Positions 17,509 through 25,488 of a DNA stretch of 64,000 nucleotides are shown here, one piece after another. The notes beneath the pieces were generated by a model. The model was not told the DNA's origin, ran no database searches, and was given only the letters and a program-made list of their open reading frames with translations. A program made the position numbers and the translations under genes. How positions within the stretch are numbered: the first letter of the stretch is position 1; the number at the start of each line of letters is the position of its first letter. This DNA is from Lewinellaceae bacterium (GTDB lineage: Bacteria > Bacteroidota > Bacteroidia > Chitinophagales > Saprospiraceae): positions 124,001 through 188,000 of the forward strand of contig JACJXZ010000007.1 in NCBI GenBank assembly GCA_020636375.1, written 5' to 3'.

Positions 17509-17539
17509 GGAGATGAGTGGTTGTAGGGGCGGAGCCACA

Positions 17540-17700
17540 AGCTTTGTGTATAAGTGCATTTGTGCATTCGTGCATTTGTACATTCGTGTATAAGTGCATT
17601 CGTGCATTTGTGCATTCGTGCATTCGTGAGGGGCCATGAGGGATGGCAACAGGCGGGCCGGGCAACATATACACAAATGCACAAATACACATTCAAACCT
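17540..17700. repeat. Word-type tandem array and hairpin (GTGCATTCGTGCATTTGT)
   Basis: About ten variants of GTGCATT(T/C)GT fill 17545-17630; the opposite strand form (ACACAAATGCACAAATACAC) follows after a 35-bp spacer, next to the PEP-utilising gene. The left arm is much longer than the right, so only part can pair. Confidence 0.75.
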
Positions 17701-19786
17701 CCTCCGACTCCCTCTCCGTCAACACCCTCACCTCCCCGGTCCGCCCATCCATTTCGATCCAGTCTCCGTCGTTGAGCTCGATATGGGACGGCAGTTGGGT
17801 GATGGCGGGGATGCCGGACTCCCGCAGGATGATGGAGGCGTGCGACAGCAGTCCGCCGACGTAAGAGATGACCCCCTGTACCCGGGAGAAGTAAGGCGCC
17901 CATCCCGGATCCAGGGCGTCGGCCACCAGGATGACGGGGCCTTCGTCTGGCGGCTGCAGGGTATCCAGGCCAGCGGAGCGTACCCGCCAGACGAAGCCCT
18001 CCACTTTGCCGGGGTAGATGCCGATGCCGGCCTTGCGCCCGTTTTGTTGTTCCGCCATGTTGGCCAGCAGGCTAAGCGGCAGGCGGCGGCCGTATCGGTT
18101 GTTCAGGAAGGTGTCCATGTCCCATCCGGAGGGAGGGGTGCGCCCGGGCCGGGGCAGGGAATCCGTGTTTTGTTTGCCTTTGAAATAGGCTTGCAGTGCC
18201 TCGGGCTGGTATTCCCAGAAAGGGAAGGGCGTTTGTTCCAGCAATTCCTTCCGGAAGTCCCAGAACAACTTCATCGTCTCGTTGCGCAGCCACTCCCGCG
18301 TATGTGCCAGGCGGACGGCGGGGGCGAGCAGCCGGGCCCACAAGGCCTTGCCGCTCCGGCGTTTGTTAGTGGGCGGCTCAGCGATGGTTTGCGGGCCGAG
18401 CAGTTGCTGCCAGTCGGCTTCCGTATATTCGAAAAAGCGCTTCTGCCCGATGTCGGACTCGTAGAAGCCCCGGTGGCCGAACTGTTCCAGAAAGTCCTGT
18501 CGGTCGATGATGCTGTGCTGCAGGGCGCTGAACGCCTTGAGGTAATCGGTGCTGGCGCTTTTCTCTTCCAGGGCGGCCGACAATTTGGCCAGCAGGCCCA
18601 TTTTGTCCAACACGGCCAGCGGGCCGGACATGGCGCCGGTCAGCAATTGCATGTGGGAGACCAGCCCTACGTACAAGTTTTCGAAATCGGACAGCCATTC
18701 TTTGAAAGCGGCACCTCTTTTATTGTCCCAAAGCAATTCCCGGTGCTGGCGGCGCCAGGCGAAACGGCCCTGCACGTTTTCCAGCCACTTCTCCACCTGC
18801 CCTTTGGCAGTGGATTGCTGGTGGAGGGCTTTGAGGAATACCGGCACTTTGGCGATCATGCGGTGGGGGCGCAGGCCTACCTGATAGAAATCTTCGGCAC
18901 CGACCGAGCGGCACACCAGCCGGGTGGGCAGCCCCCAGTGCACGATCAGGTCGAGCAGGGCGGAGAGGTTGATCCACGGCATGCCGGCCGACTCCCGGAT
19001 GAAGGCCCGCCGGGAGAAGCTGGGGTCCAGTTCCCGGTAATAATCGAACAGCCGGTAACCGGCCTTGCTGATGATGGCCGTCATCAGAGCAGAGGGTTGT
19101 GGCGGCAGGATCTCTTTGTGGTTGGCGGAGGTCAGCACCTCTTCGGCCTCTTCCGGCGTAGTGATGGGCCGGGACTGGAGCAGGAGCAGGCGTCCGCCGG
19201 AAACGCAGAACTCGATGTCCAGCCCGTATTCGGCATCCATGCGGCGCAGCAGTACCTGGGCGTAGTAGGACAACCAGATCAGAGCCCGGTTGAGGTTTTT
19301 TTCTCTGTGGGGGAACCCTTGCCAGAAGGTATAAAAAGCGGCTGCCCAGGCGTCGGCGCGGTTGAATTTGGGCAGCAGGATGGTTTCGGGGTGCTGCCGG
19401 CCGCCGACCAGACCTTCGCCCTGCCCTTCGATTAACTCCAACTTCCAGGCGCCTTCCCGGAAGGCGAACAGCACGCCGCTGTATTCCGGGTAGATCATTT
19501 CCTGGACGATGGTTTCGCCTCCTTCCGGTTCCGGATAGCTGTTGAACACTTCCTCCAGGGCTTCTTCCAGGCGGCCCTCTTCCACCGAAAGCACCGTCGC
19601 AAACTGCCCGGCGTGGCTCTGTTCATTCCCGTCTTCCAGAGAATAGGAGGAGCGCACCGCTACCGGAAAACGCAGCTTGCCGATCTCGAAAGCGCCCTGT
19701 TGGAAGTCCTCATGCCGCACGCTGCAGAAGCGCGGGGTAGGAAGGCGCCATCGCCGTATCTGTTCCAGTTGTCGCAGTTTACTCAT
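17693..19786 (-). CDS. PEP/pyruvate-binding and PEP-utilising domain protein
   Basis: A 697-residue protein with a divided PEP-synthase layout. The N-terminal third resembles the ATP-grasp/nucleotide-binding part of pyruvate phosphate dikinases (AVRSSYSLEDG, HAGQFATVLSVEEG, YSGVLFAF, LLLLQSRPITTPEE); the middle (about 230-560) is helical and unassigned; the C-terminus is the swivelling phosphohistidine domain (YVGGLLSHASIILRESGIPAI with the phospho-accepting His). The PEP/pyruvate-binding TIM barrel of true PEP synthase is missing, as in rifampicin phosphotransferase-type enzymes. Thus it probably transfers phosphate to an unknown acceptor. The alpha/beta-hydrolase gene 158 bp upstream may be cotranscribed. 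Confidence 0.8.
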   Translation of the reverse strand: MSKLRQLEQIRRWRLPTPRFCSVRHEDFQQGAFEIGKLRFPVAVRSSYSLEDGNEQSHAGQFATVLSVEEGRLEEALEEVFNSYPEPEGGETIVQEMIYPEYSGVLFAFREGAWKLELIEGQGEGLVGGRQHPETILLPKFNRADAWAAAFYTFWQGFPHREKNLNRALIWLSYYAQVLLRRMDAEYGLDIEFCVSGGRLLLLQSRPITTPEEAEEVLTSANHKEILPPQPSALMTAIISKAGYRLFDYYRELDPSFSRRAFIRESAGMPWINLSALLDLIVHWGLPTRLVCRSVGAEDFYQVGLRPHRMIAKVPVFLKALHQQSTAKGQVEKWLENVQGRFAWRRQHRELLWDNKRGAAFKEWLSDFENLYVGLVSHMQLLTGAMSGPLAVLDKMGLLAKLSAALEEKSASTDYLKAFSALQHSIIDRQDFLEQFGHRGFYESDIGQKRFFEYTEADWQQLLGPQTIAEPPTNKRRSGKALWARLLAPAVRLAHTREWLRNETMKLFWDFRKELLEQTPFPFWEYQPEALQAYFKGKQNTDSLPRPGRTPPSGWDMDTFLNNRYGRRLPLSLLANMAEQQNGRKAGIGIYPGKVEGFVWRVRSAGLDTLQPPDEGPVILVADALDPGWAPYFSRVQGVISYVGGLLSHASIILRESGIPAITQLPSHIELNDGDWIEMDGRTGEVRVLTERESEEV

Positions 19787-19847
19787 TACTAATGCTTACT
19801 TACAAGGCTAATGATCTTTTCATACTTCTCTACATGGCGTTTTTTCT

Positions 19848-19938
19848 AGCCACTAAGACACGAAAACACTAAGACGGCACTAAGCCGATAGCTATGGGCT
19901 TTGTGGGTCTTTGTGGCTTGGTGCCTTTGTGGCTATAG
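19848..19938. repeat. Word-type hairpin (AGCCACTAAGACACGAA)
   Basis: AGCCACTAAGACACGAAAAC on the left and TTTGTGGCTTGGTGCCTTTG followed by TGGCT on the right, between the two minus-strand genes. It uses GCCAC/CACGAA words as the hairpins near 10350, 37130 and 54940 do. Confidence 0.65.
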
Positions 19939-19944
19939 GATACC

Positions 19945-20715
19945 TCATGCACAGTAGTTCGTGATTTTTTCATAAAACTCCTCCGGCTGGTCCAGCATGG
20001 GGAAATGGTCCCAGCCAGGCACAACGTCGAAAATGGAACGGGGGAAATCCTGATGCCAGTATTTCAGGAAGCGGGAGGCTACCACTCTTTCCTGCTCTCC
20101 CCAAATAAAGTAAAAATTTTCGTCTTGCAGTAATTTTTGTACGGAGCGGTACCATTCCGGCGTAATTAAATCAAAAAACAAGGAAAAGGCGGCGCAGGTT
20201 TTGTAATCCAGGAAAAACTGTCGCCGGAGAGACGCGGGAATGCGTTCCGGATATAAGAAGAGGCGGCGCTCCCAGACGGGCTGCAGGGCTGGCCAGGCGA
20301 TCAGCCGCTGCATAAGGCGGCGCACGGCCATCGGCTGCATCAGTTTCGGAAAGAAGCGGTGTTCCAGCGAAGCGCCGATGCAGCCGTGGAGGATCACCCT
20401 GCCGGGCGTTATGGAATTGCCGCCGGCAAGGGGCCAGCCCCGGCTGGCCCACTCCAGGAGCAGGCTGCCGCCGATGCCGTGGCCGTAGAAAATCCAGTTA
20501 TCCTCCGGGCCAGCCTCCTCCACGGTTTGCTGCAAGGCATGGATGAAGGGTTGCCAGTTCTGTTCGCCTTCCGGCAAAGGCCGCCCTTCGAAGCCGGGCA
20601 GCTCCGGCACTATGGCCATAAGTTGTGCCGGGCCTCCCCTTTGGAGCAAATCCAGAAAGGGTTTGAAACGGGCGGATGCCCCGCCGTTGCCGTGCAGGAG
20701 GAGGAGTTTTGTCAT
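19945..20715 (-). CDS. Alpha/beta-hydrolase fold protein with Gly at the nucleophile position
   Basis: A 256-residue alpha/beta-hydrolase. It starts MTKLLLLHGNGGASARFKPF (oxyanion HGNGG) and has VPELPGFEGRPLP, and the likely catalytic histidine in PGWDHFPMLDQPEEFYE. The nucleophile elbow, however, reads FYGHGIGGSLLLEW: the expected G-x-S-x-G has glycine at the serine position. The DNA (GGC CAC GGC ATC GGC) leaves no doubt about the codon. Either another residue serves or the protein is not a hydrolase. It is just upstream of the PEP-utilising gene on the same strand. Confidence 0.8.
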   Translation of the reverse strand: MTKLLLLHGNGGASARFKPFLDLLQRGGPAQLMAIVPELPGFEGRPLPEGEQNWQPFIHALQQTVEEAGPEDNWIFYGHGIGGSLLLEWASRGWPLAGGNSITPGRVILHGCIGASLEHRFFPKLMQPMAVRRLMQRLIAWPALQPVWERRLFLYPERIPASLRRQFFLDYKTCAAFSLFFDLITPEWYRSVQKLLQDENFYFIWGEQERVVASRFLKYWHQDFPRSIFDVVPGWDHFPMLDQPEEFYEKITNYCA

Positions 20716-21127
20716 TGCCGGGGAATGATTTCAGAAGAAACCGGGAAGGGCAATTAAAGTTCATGAAAAGAGCATAAGCCAGCGCCATGGCAGCTTCCTT
20801 TCAGGCATTGTGGCCTATGTGAAAACCTGTATGTGTTCTATGTGATTAAAAAACAAAAAGAGCGCCCGAAAATGGACGCTCCTCACTACAAGTTACCCGT
20901 TAAAAAAACTCCCAAAATTTTTCCTGGCCGCGTGGGCGGGCAGTTGTTAGTTGTTGGTTGTTCAGCCCGGAGAAAGCTCCGTACAGCCGATCGCTGTTTT
21001 TTCTGCCTTGAATTTTTCCTGAATGCCTCCCTGCCGCTTTTCGATTTTCCGGGTTTTGCCTTCTGCCGGGCGGGAAGGGCTGGGGAGGGGCGTGGATTCG
21101 CCGGCATGCTGGCTGGTGTCGGTTTTC
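20716..21127. other. Intergenic region before the membrane cupin gene
   Basis: Holds a 24-bp word-repeat (20938-20961) that also occurs at 12795-12818 on the other strand, and a GGGAAGG/CCTGCCG-rich stretch. No gene is convincing. Confidence 0.5.
20938..20961 (-). repeat. Word repeat, second copy of the 12795-12818 sequence
   Basis: The reverse complement of 20938-20961 is identical over 24 bases to 12795-12818 (core AACAACTAACAACTGCCC). Neither copy has a visible hairpin partner. Confidence 0.6.
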
Positions 21128-21613
21128 ATGTTTGTTATTTTCTGCTTTTATTTAGAGGGTTGGGGACAGGTTACCCGGAGCAGGAAATTTTTTTCGAAAA
21201 TTTTTAGGTTGGGGTCCAATAGTTTCCATTGGACGCTGATCATCAGCTGTAGTACATTTGTAGTCCTTTTTCTCATCTTGTTTATGCCCTTTGGCGTCAA
21301 CGAACCCAAAAAAGAATTCAACCTGATCCTCATTGTCCAGCTTTCGCTGTTCGGCTGGATCATCTTTTTTACGCTTGACGGAACGATCTTCCCCGGTCAA
21401 CACGCCAACGAGCATCCGAAGTCCCAAACCAATGAATTCCCTTCTCTGTTCATCATCGTGAAAGGCAAGGTAACCGCCAAACTGGACGGAGCCGAACAGG
21501 TCATACCGTCGGGGAATGCCATTTTTATTCCCCCTGGCATGAAGCACGAGTTCATCAACCAAACCGAAGAGCCGGTTGAGTTCGTGCTCCTGATGTTCGG
21601 GGAGGGCGCCTGA
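21128..21613 (+). CDS. Membrane-anchored cupin protein with LytTR-like membrane segment
   Basis: About 161 residues; the start is uncertain (ATG at 21128, or earlier at 21023). Residues about 30-85 hold two membrane helices around VLFLILFMPFGVNEP and LILIVQLSLFGWIIFF, which resemble the N-terminal membrane part of Bacteroidota LytTR regulators. The C-terminal 75 residues form a cupin: GTIFPGQHANEH, then SLFIIVKGKVTAKLDGAEQV, then IFIPPGMKHEFINQTEEPVE. The usual second His of the first cupin motif is not clearly present. The LytTR DNA-binding domain is absent, so the gene looks like a fusion of a membrane segment and a cupin. Ligand and role are unknown. Confidence 0.65.
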   Translation: MFVIFCFYLEGWGQVTRSRKFFSKIFRLGSNSFHWTLIISCSTFVVLFLILFMPFGVNEPKKEFNLILIVQLSLFGWIIFFTLDGTIFPGQHANEHPKSQTNEFPSLFIIVKGKVTAKLDGAEQVIPSGNAIFIPPGMKHEFINQTEEPVEFVLLMFGEGA

Positions 21614-21804
21614 ACCGGATGTCGGCCCGGGCAGGATCGCAAGCCAGCCGTGGGATAACCTATACATATCCCATGGTTGGCCTGTGTTGTGGTGCTTTTC
21701 TTCGAAACGCAACAAGATTTTAGCAGGACGATAGCCACGATTTTTGAACAGTATCCCTCCTCCACAGGTTATTCCTGATAGGTGGCTGTTGGCCAAGCCG
21801 GTAA

Positions 21805-21878
21805 ACCGACAACCAACAACCGACAACCGACAACCGACAACCAACAACCGACAACCGACAACCGACAACCAACAACCA
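21805..21878. repeat. Tandem word array (CGACAACCAACAAC)
   Basis: Imperfect 7-8 bp units ACAACCG/ACAACCA repeated about ten times directly before the start of the DUF255 gene. They would lie in the leader of its mRNA. Confidence 0.75.
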
Positions 21879-23897
21879 ATGAACCGCCTCCAACACGAGA
21901 CCAGCCCTTACCTCCGGCAACACGCCCACAATCCCGTCGACTGGTATGCCTGGAAGCCGGAAGCTTTCGGGCGCGCCAAAGCGGAGGACAAGCCCATTCT
22001 GGTCAGCATCGGCTACAGCACCTGCCACTGGTGCCACGTGATGGAACGGGAGAGCTTCGAGGACGAGCAGGTGGCGGCATTCATGAACGAACACTTCATC
22101 AACATCAAAGTAGACCGGGAAGAGCGCCCTGATGTCGACCAAATCTATATGGAAGCCTGCCAGGCGATCAGCGGCAGCGGCGGCTGGCCCCTCAACTGCT
22201 TCCTGACGCCCGACGGGCGGCCCTTTTTCGCCGGCACTTATTATCCGCCCCGCCCTGCCCACAACCGGCCCTCCTGGCCGCAGCTCCTCCAGTATATTTC
22301 CGAAGCCTTCCACACCCGGCGGGAAGAAGTGGAAGATCAGGCCAACCAGCTGACCGAAGCGATCCGGAAGTCAGACACTGTCTTTCTGAAGAAGGACGCG
22401 CTGCAGATCCCGGCAGAAGAGCTGTTCACCCCCGCACTCGCTGCCAGTATGTACAAGGCGCTGATGCAGCAGGCGGACACCAGTCACGGCGGCTTCGGCG
22501 GCGCCCCCAAATTCCCGGCGGCAATGTCTCTTCGATATCTGCTTGATTATCATTTCCTCACCGGAGAGGAAGATGCGCTCGCTCATGTGGAATTATCCCT
22601 GAAAAAGATGATCCTGGGCGGCATCTACGACCAGCTGGGCGGCGGCTTCGCCCGCTATTCCACCACGCGCGACTGGCTGGTGCCCCATTTCGAGAAAATG
22701 CTGTACGACAACGCCCTGCTCGTCGGCCTCCTGGCCGATGCCTGCCGCCTGAAACCGGACCATTTGTATAAGGAAGCCATCGAAGAGACGCTGGCTTTCA
22801 TCGATCGGGAGATGACAAGCCCCGAGGGCGGCTTCTATTCTGCCCTGGATGCCGACTCGGAAGGGGTGGAGGGCAAATTCTACGTCTGGACAAAACAGGA
22901 GATCGACGATATACTGGGCGAGGACGCTCCGCTGTTCAATGACTATTACGGGGTTAGCGAGGAGGGCAACTGGGAGGGCGTCAATATTTTGCACCGCGGG
23001 TTTCGGCTTCGCTCAACCCGCCGGAGCGGGTTGAGCGAAGCCGAAACCCGACTTTTCAATGAACGCGCCAAACGCATCCACCCCGGCCTGGACGACAAGG
23101 TGCTGCTCGGCTGGAACGCCCTGATGGCCACCGCCTGCTGCAAGGCCTACGCCGCTTTGGGCCGGCCGGCCTACCTGCAGATGGCCGAGCGGAATATTCA
23201 GTTCCTGATCGAAAAGTTCGCGGAGGGAGAAGGCCCCGCGATGTACCACACCTATAAGGAGGGCAAGGGGCAATACGATGCCTTTCTCGAAGACTACGCG
23301 CTGCTGATCGAAGCGCTGATCGAACTGTTCAGCATCAACCAGGACACCTCCCTGTTGCAGGGGGCCGGGAAATATGCGGATCATCTCATCGCCGGGTTTC
23401 TTGATCCGGACAGTAAATTGTTCTATTTTACAGGAGCACAGCAGGAAGATATCATCCTGCGGCGCAAAGACCTCTATGATTCGGCCACGCCTTCGGGCAA
23501 TTCCACCATGGCGCACAACCTGCACCGGCTGGGCATCCTGCTGGGGCGGGACGATTTCACCCGCCTGTCGGTGGACATGCTGCGGCAGGTAAAAGGCTCG
23601 GTGGAGCGGTACCCTTCCTCCTTCGCCCGCTGGGCCCGTGCCTTATTATACCGGGTTTACCCCATGCAGGAAGTAGCGGTGGTCGGCCAAAATGCCGAAG
23701 GCCAGGCCAAAGCCCTGAACGCCGCCTTCGTGCCCAATATGGTGCTCATGGCCGCCACTGCCGCCGATGAGGCCTACCCCCTCCTCGCCGGAAAAGGCAC
23801 CGGGGGCGACACAAATATTTACGTGTGCAGAGAATATGCCTGCCAACGGCCCGTTAAGACGGTGGAGGAGGCGTTGGAACAGATGAGGGAGCAATGA
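21879..23897 (+). CDS. Thioredoxin domain-containing protein, DUF255/YyaL family
   Basis: A 672-residue protein of the spermatogenesis-associated-20 type. N-terminal thioredoxin-like domain (residues 1-165): NRLQHETSPYLRQHAHNPVDW and STCHWCHVMERESF with Cys49 and Cys52, then DREERPDVDQIYMEACQA. The rest is an (alpha/alpha) six-hairpin domain (GGFGGAPKFPAAMSLRYLL, YDQLGGGFARYSTTRDWLVPHFEKMLYDN, PGLDDKVLLGWNALM). Biochemical role is uncertain; the fold resembles sugar-processing enzymes. The start at 21879 follows the tandem array. A 54-bp near-perfect palindrome (22997-23050) lies in frame between the NILH and DDKVLLGWN segments. Confidence 0.9.
   Translation: MNRLQHETSPYLRQHAHNPVDWYAWKPEAFGRAKAEDKPILVSIGYSTCHWCHVMERESFEDEQVAAFMNEHFINIKVDREERPDVDQIYMEACQAISGSGGWPLNCFLTPDGRPFFAGTYYPPRPAHNRPSWPQLLQYISEAFHTRREEVEDQANQLTEAIRKSDTVFLKKDALQIPAEELFTPALAASMYKALMQQADTSHGGFGGAPKFPAAMSLRYLLDYHFLTGEEDALAHVELSLKKMILGGIYDQLGGGFARYSTTRDWLVPHFEKMLYDNALLVGLLADACRLKPDHLYKEAIEETLAFIDREMTSPEGGFYSALDADSEGVEGKFYVWTKQEIDDILGEDAPLFNDYYGVSEEGNWEGVNILHRGFRLRSTRRSGLSEAETRLFNERAKRIHPGLDDKVLLGWNALMATACCKAYAALGRPAYLQMAERNIQFLIEKFAEGEGPAMYHTYKEGKGQYDAFLEDYALLIEALIELFSINQDTSLLQGAGKYADHLIAGFLDPDSKLFYFTGAQQEDIILRRKDLYDSATPSGNSTMAHNLHRLGILLGRDDFTRLSVDMLRQVKGSVERYPSSFARWARALLYRVYPMQEVAVVGQNAEGQAKALNAAFVPNMVLMAATAADEAYPLLAGKGTGGDTNIYVCREYACQRPVKTVEEALEQMREQ
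22997..23050. repeat. 54-bp in-frame palindrome inside the DUF255 gene
   Basis: Two perfectly complementary 25-bp arms around a CGGA loop. The arm begins CGGGTTTCGGCTTCGCTCAA. It encodes about 18 residues in a region that varies in length among homologues. Confidence 0.95.
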
Positions 23898-24029
23898 TTG
23901 TGTATTCGTGTATGTGTGTGGGCACTCCGGAAACCCCGGAAAAGGAGTGAAGGAGTGGCTTAGCGAATGAGTGAGTAGAATCAACTATGTAATAAAGTTT
24001 GATTTTAAAAACAATACATATTTTATATT

Positions 24030-24096
24030 CATTCACTCATTCACTCATTCACTCATTCACTCATTCACTCATTCACTCATTCACTCATTCACTCAT
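24030..24096. repeat. Tandem array of ATTCACTC (8 bp)
   Basis: About eight near-perfect copies of ATTCACTC, with an opposite-strand word (GAATGAGTGAG) at 23965-23976 that could pair with part of it. Lies between the DUF255 gene and the porP/sprF-type gene. Confidence 0.85.
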
Positions 24097-24201
24097 TTGG
24101 GAGACTTTCCGGCCTCCTTCCGTAGTAGCCGGACTCCTGCCACCGGAGGCGGAGTACCCTCACGAATGCACAAATGCACAAACGCACTATTATCAAGCAA
24201 T

Positions 24202-25173
24202 ATGAAGCAGATTTTTACTCTTTTAGCCCTGGCGGCAGGCGTTTCGCTGGCATTCGGGCAGCAGCCTGCCCAGTACAGCCTCTTTATGATGAACAAGCTC
24301 AACTGGAACCCTGCGTATGCCGGGCTCGACAATTCTCTGAGCGCCACAGGCATATACCGGGCTCAGTGGGTTGGGCTGGAGGGCAACCCCATTACCCAGA
24401 ACGTTAACGTTCACCTGCCTTTGTACGTTTTCAGCAGCGGCATTGGCGTCAACCTGGAGAACGACGAGCTGGGCGCCGAACGCCGCACCACCGGAACGGT
24501 TTCCTACAACTATCAACTGCCGGTGGGGCGCCGGGGGCTGCTGGCCATCGGCCTGAGCGCCGGCCTGGCCCAGCGCACGCTGGACGGTTCCCGGCTCCGG
24601 ACGCCGGAGGGCGATTACGATATCGACGCTTCGGTGATCATCCACAATGACGATTTGCTGCCCATCTCGCAGATCAACGCTACGGCCACCACCTTCGGGG
24701 CGGGCCTGTACTACTACTCCGAACGGTTCGAAGCCGGCCTTGCTGTGCGCAACCTGTCGGAGCCCACCGTCGACCTGGACGCCATCAGCCTGCAGCTCAA
24801 ACGGGCCTTTTTCTTCAATGCCGGCGGGCACTTCGACCTCGGGGGAAGCCTTTCGCTGCACCCCGCCCTGCTGCTCCGCTCCGACCTGGCCCAAACCCAG
24901 ACGGACGTCGCCGCGATTTTCCGCTATAACGACAATATTTTCGGAGGGGCTTCGTTTAGAGGATACAACAGCGACAATATCGACGCTGTTGCCTTCATTG
25001 CCGGGTTCAGGCTTAATGAAAACATCACCCTGGCTTACGCTTACGATTTGACATTATCGACGCTTAATCAGGTGAGCAACGGCTCGCACGAGGTCATGAT
25101 CAATTACAACCTCAACCAGCGTCTGGGCACCGGCCGCCCGCCGAAGGTCATCTACAACCCAAGAACGTTATAG
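24202..25173 (+). CDS. PorP/SprF-family type IX secretion membrane protein
   Basis: A 323-residue outer-membrane beta-barrel. Signal peptide MKQIFTLLALAAGVSLAFG followed by QQPAQYSLFMMNKLNWNPAYAG, the strongly conserved entry of PorP/SprF proteins (YxxNPxxxNPAxAG). It ends in beta strands (NITLAYAYDLTLSTLNQVSNG). PorP-type proteins support type IX secretion and attach to the gliding complex; the nearby gldK-N cluster confirms the context. The start was placed at the ATG before the signal peptide, not in the upstream repeat. Confidence 0.9.
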   Translation: MKQIFTLLALAAGVSLAFGQQPAQYSLFMMNKLNWNPAYAGLDNSLSATGIYRAQWVGLEGNPITQNVNVHLPLYVFSSGIGVNLENDELGAERRTTGTVSYNYQLPVGRRGLLAIGLSAGLAQRTLDGSRLRTPEGDYDIDASVIIHNDDLLPISQINATATTFGAGLYYYSERFEAGLAVRNLSEPTVDLDAISLQLKRAFFFNAGGHFDLGGSLSLHPALLLRSDLAQTQTDVAAIFRYNDNIFGGASFRGYNSDNIDAVAFIAGFRLNENITLAYAYDLTLSTLNQVSNGSHEVMINYNLNQRLGTGRPPKVIYNPRTL

Positions 25174-25488
25174 ATGCCGCCCGGCGGGGCCCTCCAGCTG
25201 ATTTTATGCCAAAAGCGAACCTTTTCGCAATTTTTGCACACCACTTTGTGCCAGGTATAAAATAATCTGTATATTGCGCCCTCATTTGGTCTTTGCAACG
25301 AATGAAGAAACCCTGGCGAGAGCAACACCGCTGTCCGCTCCTGCCTCCAAACGGCTTGTAAAAAGCCTGATTATCTCCGCCCTGCAAAAATGAAATTTTT
25401 ATTTTTGATAAAATAGGCAAACAGCCTATATTTACGATCGCTTTTAGACCGTATTAATATATCTCTGAAGGAAAACTCGGGTGTCAAC
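25174..25488. other. Leader region upstream of gldK
   Basis: 315 bp, AT-rich toward gldK. Contains the -7 box at 25400-25407 and no gene. Confidence 0.5.
25400..25407 (+). promoter_or_regulatory. Probable gldK -7 box (TATTTTTG)
   Basis: Perfect TAnnTTTG match 81 bp before the gldK ATG. Confidence 0.4.

Noticed and set aside
17509..17682. N-terminal extension of the DUF998-like protein
   Set aside because: It is a translation of the tandem word array, with the same peptide repeated.
21023..21127. Upstream ATG at 21023 as the cupin start
   Set aside because: The 35 extra residues come from a Gly-rich stretch without similarity to a membrane leader; kept as an alternative.
24030..24096. CRISPR array
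   Set aside because: Direct tandem copies without unique spacers and with 8-bp units; also true for 21805, 33029 and 17545.
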